Assembly: GCA_947259685.1 (NCBI GenBank)
Contig: CAMYNC010000120.1
Coordinates: 1-16,620 of the forward strand
DNA: 16,620 nucleotides
DNA from: an uncultured Desulfuromonadales bacterium
GTDB lineage: Bacteria; Desulfobacterota; Desulfuromonadia; Desulfuromonadales; Geopsychrobacteraceae
Direction of reading: 5' to 3'
How positions within the stretch are numbered: position 1 is the first letter of the stretch; every line of letters starts with the position of its first letter. The notes below the pieces were generated by a model. The model did not search any database, was not told the DNA's origin, and was given only the letters and a program-made list of their open reading frames with translations. A program made the translations under genes and the position numbers. Positions 14,610-16,620 of this stretch are shown here, piece by piece.

Positions 14610-15083
14610 ATGGAATTCATACCGATCATATTGGTTATTTCGGCAACCGTCGCGATCGCCGCTATGTTACTGCGCAGCCAAAAAATACCCAAAAACAGAA
14701 ACGCGAAACTGATCGATAAAGCACTCAGCAAGCTGCTCCAGCGCCCTTACGGTGCCTACGTCATCATCGAAGAACCCGCCACCGGTAAATTTATTCAATT
14801 TTCCGGCTCAGTGACCGAACCCCTGTTCTTCGACCTCCCACAGCAAACCCTCAACCTGGACGAGTTCGAAAAAGCCCGAATCCTGTTTGCCGAAATGGGC
14901 TATCTGGGGCCGGAATCCTTCGCTATCTATGAAACCGTCGGCGGTCGTGCCACCGAGATCCAAACCAGCTTCAACCGCTCCTTTGGCGACGACATCGTCA
15001 AGGCCAGAGAGCTAGCGATTGCGGTTCTGCATAACGTCTTCGGCTTTGAAAGCAATGTGACCTTATTATTGACCGAAAAGTAA
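14610..15083 (+). CDS. Membrane-anchored protein of unknown function
   Basis: I do not recognise this 157-aa protein. Residues 3-22 form one hydrophobic helix (FIPIILVISATVAIAAMLL), followed by a basic stretch (RSQKIPKNRNAK), predicting an N-out, C-in single-pass protein with a cytosolic domain. The soluble part (30-157) alternates strands and helices: GAYVIIEEPATGKFIQFSG (48-66), LFFDLPQQTLNLDE, then a C-terminal helix KARELAIAVLHNVFGF. The core faintly recalls YbjN/type III secretion chaperone (TY-Chap) folds, a low-confidence impression. The ribosome binding site is weak. It begins 50 bp after the 104-bp palindrome and ends 2 bp from the integrase stop codon in convergent orientation. Confidence 0.7.
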   Translation: MEFIPIILVISATVAIAAMLLRSQKIPKNRNAKLIDKALSKLLQRPYGAYVIIEEPATGKFIQFSGSVTEPLFFDLPQQTLNLDEFEKARILFAEMGYLGPESFAIYETVGGRATEIQTSFNRSFGDDIVKARELAIAVLHNVFGFESNVTLLLTEK

Positions 15084-15085
15084 GC

Positions 15086-16402
15086 CTAAAAATCCGCCGG
15101 GCTGCGTACCGCGATCCCTGGCGTATTCAGGACATGGGTATAGATCATGGTCGTCGAGACATCCGCATGCCCCAGCAGCTCCTGAACCGTACGGATATCA
15201 TAGCCGGATTCCAACAGGTGGGTGGCAAACGAATGGCGCAGCGTATGCGGCGTGACGGTTTTACTCAGCTCACACTGCCGAGCCGCCTCCCTGACCGCTC
15301 GCTGCACAGTCGATTCATCAAAATGGTGGCGGCGGATTTTACCACTTTCCGGATCGACACTAACCCGCGTAGCCGGGAAAACGTACTGCCAGCGCCAGTC
15401 ACGGCAAGCGCCGGGATATTTTTTTTCCAGAGCCGCCGGCAGCCAGACCTCACCATAATCCTGTTGCAGGTCTTTCGCGTGCAGCGCCCGCGCCTCGGCT
15501 ATCTGAGCCTTAAGCGCCAAACAGCAGACATCCGGCAAAATCGTCACCCGATCCTTGCGGCCCTTACCATCACGCACCAGAATCTGCCCCTGCGCAAAGT
15601 CAACATCCTTGATGCGCAGGCGGATGACCTCCATCAGCCGCATCCCAGCGCCATAAAGCAAACCGCCGAAAAGCGAATAAGGAGGCGTCAAAGCATCGAG
15701 CAAGCCCCCTACTTCGTCGCGAGTTAAAACCACCGGAACCTTGACCGGTTTTTTCGCCCGCATGAAATCAGAAAAGTCTCCCAAAGGGCGCTCTTCTGAT
15801 TCATTGAACAGAAAGACCAACGCATTAAGCGCCTGCTTCTGGGTGTTCACCGCGACATTATGCTTTTCGACCAGGAAGGTGAGATAAGACTTAACCGCCG
15901 TCGCATCAAGATCGGTAATTTTCCGGTGTGGGTAATGCGCCAAAAACCTGCTCGCCCAGTCCATATAAGCACTCACAGTGCGTTTGGCATACTGCCGGCC
16001 AACAAGGTTGCTGCGCATCTTCTGCAAGGTCGCCTGGTGGGCAGCAGACAGCGAAACATTATTGCCCTGAAATTTGATTACCAAGGACCTATTTGGCTGA
16101 GTCTGATCAATGGCCCAAGAAAGTTTCAGATGTTCACGAACAAATAGCCACAAAGCAATTCTCGCTTGATTATACTGCCAACTTTTGAAAGACTCTGACT
16201 CTCGCAGATTATCCAGAAAAGCCGTTACATGCGCCGGATGACAATCCGCAGTAGGAAGTGAACCACAAAACTTAACAAATTGCCGACACCAATTGACATA
16301 CCAATGGATGTATTTCGGTGGGATACGATGCTTAACCAAGCAGTTTTCGTAAGATTGCCAGAATTGAGAACCGAGGGCGGTTTCCCCCAAAGACTTCGAC
16401 AT
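15086..16402 (-). CDS. intI: Integron integrase (tyrosine recombinase) with extended N-terminus
   Basis: This 438-aa tyrosine recombinase catalyses attI x attC exchange in integrons. Catalytic residues are complete: Arg255 (GAGMRLMEV), Lys280 (RDGKGRKDR), His386 and Arg389 (TPHTLRHSFATHLLE), His412 (LLGHADVSTT) and Tyr421 (MIYTHV). The IntI-specific insert is plain at about 307-343 (LHAKDLQQDYGEVWLPAALE, then KKYPGACRDWRWQYVFPA), separating it from XerC/D. Class 1 IntI is about 337 aa; here some 100 residues precede the usual core-binding domain (121-200) and look like a second helical SAM-like domain. GGAGG lies 5 nt from the ATG, supporting this start. It is intact and appears functional. 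Confidence 0.93.
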   Translation of the reverse strand: MSKSLGETALGSQFWQSYENCLVKHRIPPKYIHWYVNWCRQFVKFCGSLPTADCHPAHVTAFLDNLRESESFKSWQYNQARIALWLFVREHLKLSWAIDQTQPNRSLVIKFQGNNVSLSAAHQATLQKMRSNLVGRQYAKRTVSAYMDWASRFLAHYPHRKITDLDATAVKSYLTFLVEKHNVAVNTQKQALNALVFLFNESEERPLGDFSDFMRAKKPVKVPVVLTRDEVGGLLDALTPPYSLFGGLLYGAGMRLMEVIRLRIKDVDFAQGQILVRDGKGRKDRVTILPDVCCLALKAQIAEARALHAKDLQQDYGEVWLPAALEKKYPGACRDWRWQYVFPATRVSVDPESGKIRRHHFDESTVQRAVREAARQCELSKTVTPHTLRHSFATHLLESGYDIRTVQELLGHADVSTTMIYTHVLNTPGIAVRSPADF

Positions 16403-16450
16403 GACCCCCTCCAGAGACAGTGAAATAATGTTTGAGTAGCTGTTCTAAAT

Positions 16451-16478
16451 AAGATACCGGATTTACAGTTTTTTTCAA
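16451..16478 (-). promoter_or_regulatory. Candidate intI promoter
   Basis: On the minus strand TTGAAA (16473-16478) and TATCTT (16451-16456) are spaced 16 bp apart, giving a start about 40 nt before the intI ATG. No CTGT-N8-ACAG LexA box of the gammaproteobacterial type was found in the leader, so SOS control by that motif is not supported. Confidence 0.4.
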
Positions 16479-16519
16479 CTAATATTCCGGGACCCAGGAT
16501 ACTCGATATACCGGGCCCC

Positions 16520-16553
16520 GCCTAATCCCTGTTGAACTAAACCGCTTCGCGGT
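16520..16553 (+). other. Possible attI region: core-like GTTGAAC and adjacent hairpin
   Basis: GTTGAAC (16531-16537) satisfies the integrase core GTTRRRY and lies 130 bp upstream of intI, where attI is usually located. GCCTAAT (16520-16526) precedes it. ACCGC-TTC-GCGGT (16541-16553) follows as a hairpin with AGCTTTTT, itself a possible weak terminator. A seven-base match alone is weak evidence, so this is only a candidate. Confidence 0.3.
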
Positions 16554-16561
16554 AGCTTTTT

Positions 16562-16589
16562 AAAGGCAGCGTTTTTCGCTGCCTTTTTT
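16562..16589 (+). terminator. Rho-independent terminator at the right edge
   Basis: The stem AAAGGCAGCG (16562-16571), loop TTTTT and CGCTGCCTTT (16577-16586) run into a six-T tract (16584-16589). No plus-strand gene lies between intI and this terminator, so the transcript it ends is not evident. The minus-strand reading has only a weak T tract. Confidence 0.75.
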
Positions 16590-16620
16590 CAATTGTTCTG
16601 TCTGTTGGATACCGTTTTGA

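Noticed and set aside
16403..16480. A LexA box controlling intI
   Set aside because: CTGT and ACAG words occur, but none at the N8 spacing; the Geobacter-type LexA motif was not evident either.

Overview
The window looks like chromosomal DNA of a Desulfuromonadia bacterium (Geobacter / Desulfuromonas / Pelobacter-type Desulfobacterota). This is inferred from the gene set and not from a search: a DUF4388 gene inside a proS-pyrF-rlmB operon, a YedF selenium-associated protein, a stand-alone receiver protein, and rlmB just upstream of a tRNA-Thr/tRNA-Tyr cluster. All coding regions are GC-rich and intact, and no pseudogene was seen.

Left third (1-5776), minus strand. proS, a DUF4388 gene, pyrF and rlmB form a tight operon with 38 bp, 4 bp overlap and 1 bp overlap between successive genes. 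A SYLF-domain lipoprotein gene follows. Two tandem near-consensus promoters then drive tRNA-Thr(UGU) and tRNA-Tyr(GUA) towards the left edge. The group combines aminoacylation, pyrimidine synthesis, 23S rRNA methylation and stable RNA.

Middle (5777-11201). A short-form AMP nucleosidase gene (plus strand) converges on a two-gene minus-strand unit: ispG (MEP isoprenoid pathway) and a GT-B glycosyltransferase of the DUF3524 / tRNA-queuosine mannosyltransferase family. A 500-bp intergenic region with a palindromic dispersed repeat separates ispG from the divergent rlmD-like gene, which is followed by yedF.

Right third (11202-16620). A CheY-like single-domain response regulator, malQ (4-alpha-glucanotransferase) and an OB-fold lipoprotein with a strong terminator come first. 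Next are a 104-bp imperfect palindrome, an unrecognised 157-aa membrane-anchored protein, and on the minus strand an intact integron integrase (IntI) with about 100 extra N-terminal residues. The side where attI and a cassette array would normally lie (16403-16620) holds a candidate intI promoter, a GTTGAAC core-like site and two hairpins. The window ends there, so the presence of cassettes cannot be judged.

Most of the window is ordinary housekeeping sequence. The points that merit attention are the integron end (enlarged IntI, palindrome on its 3' side, possible attI) and the bacterial queuosine-mannosyltransferase homologue with an altered EX7E-type motif.
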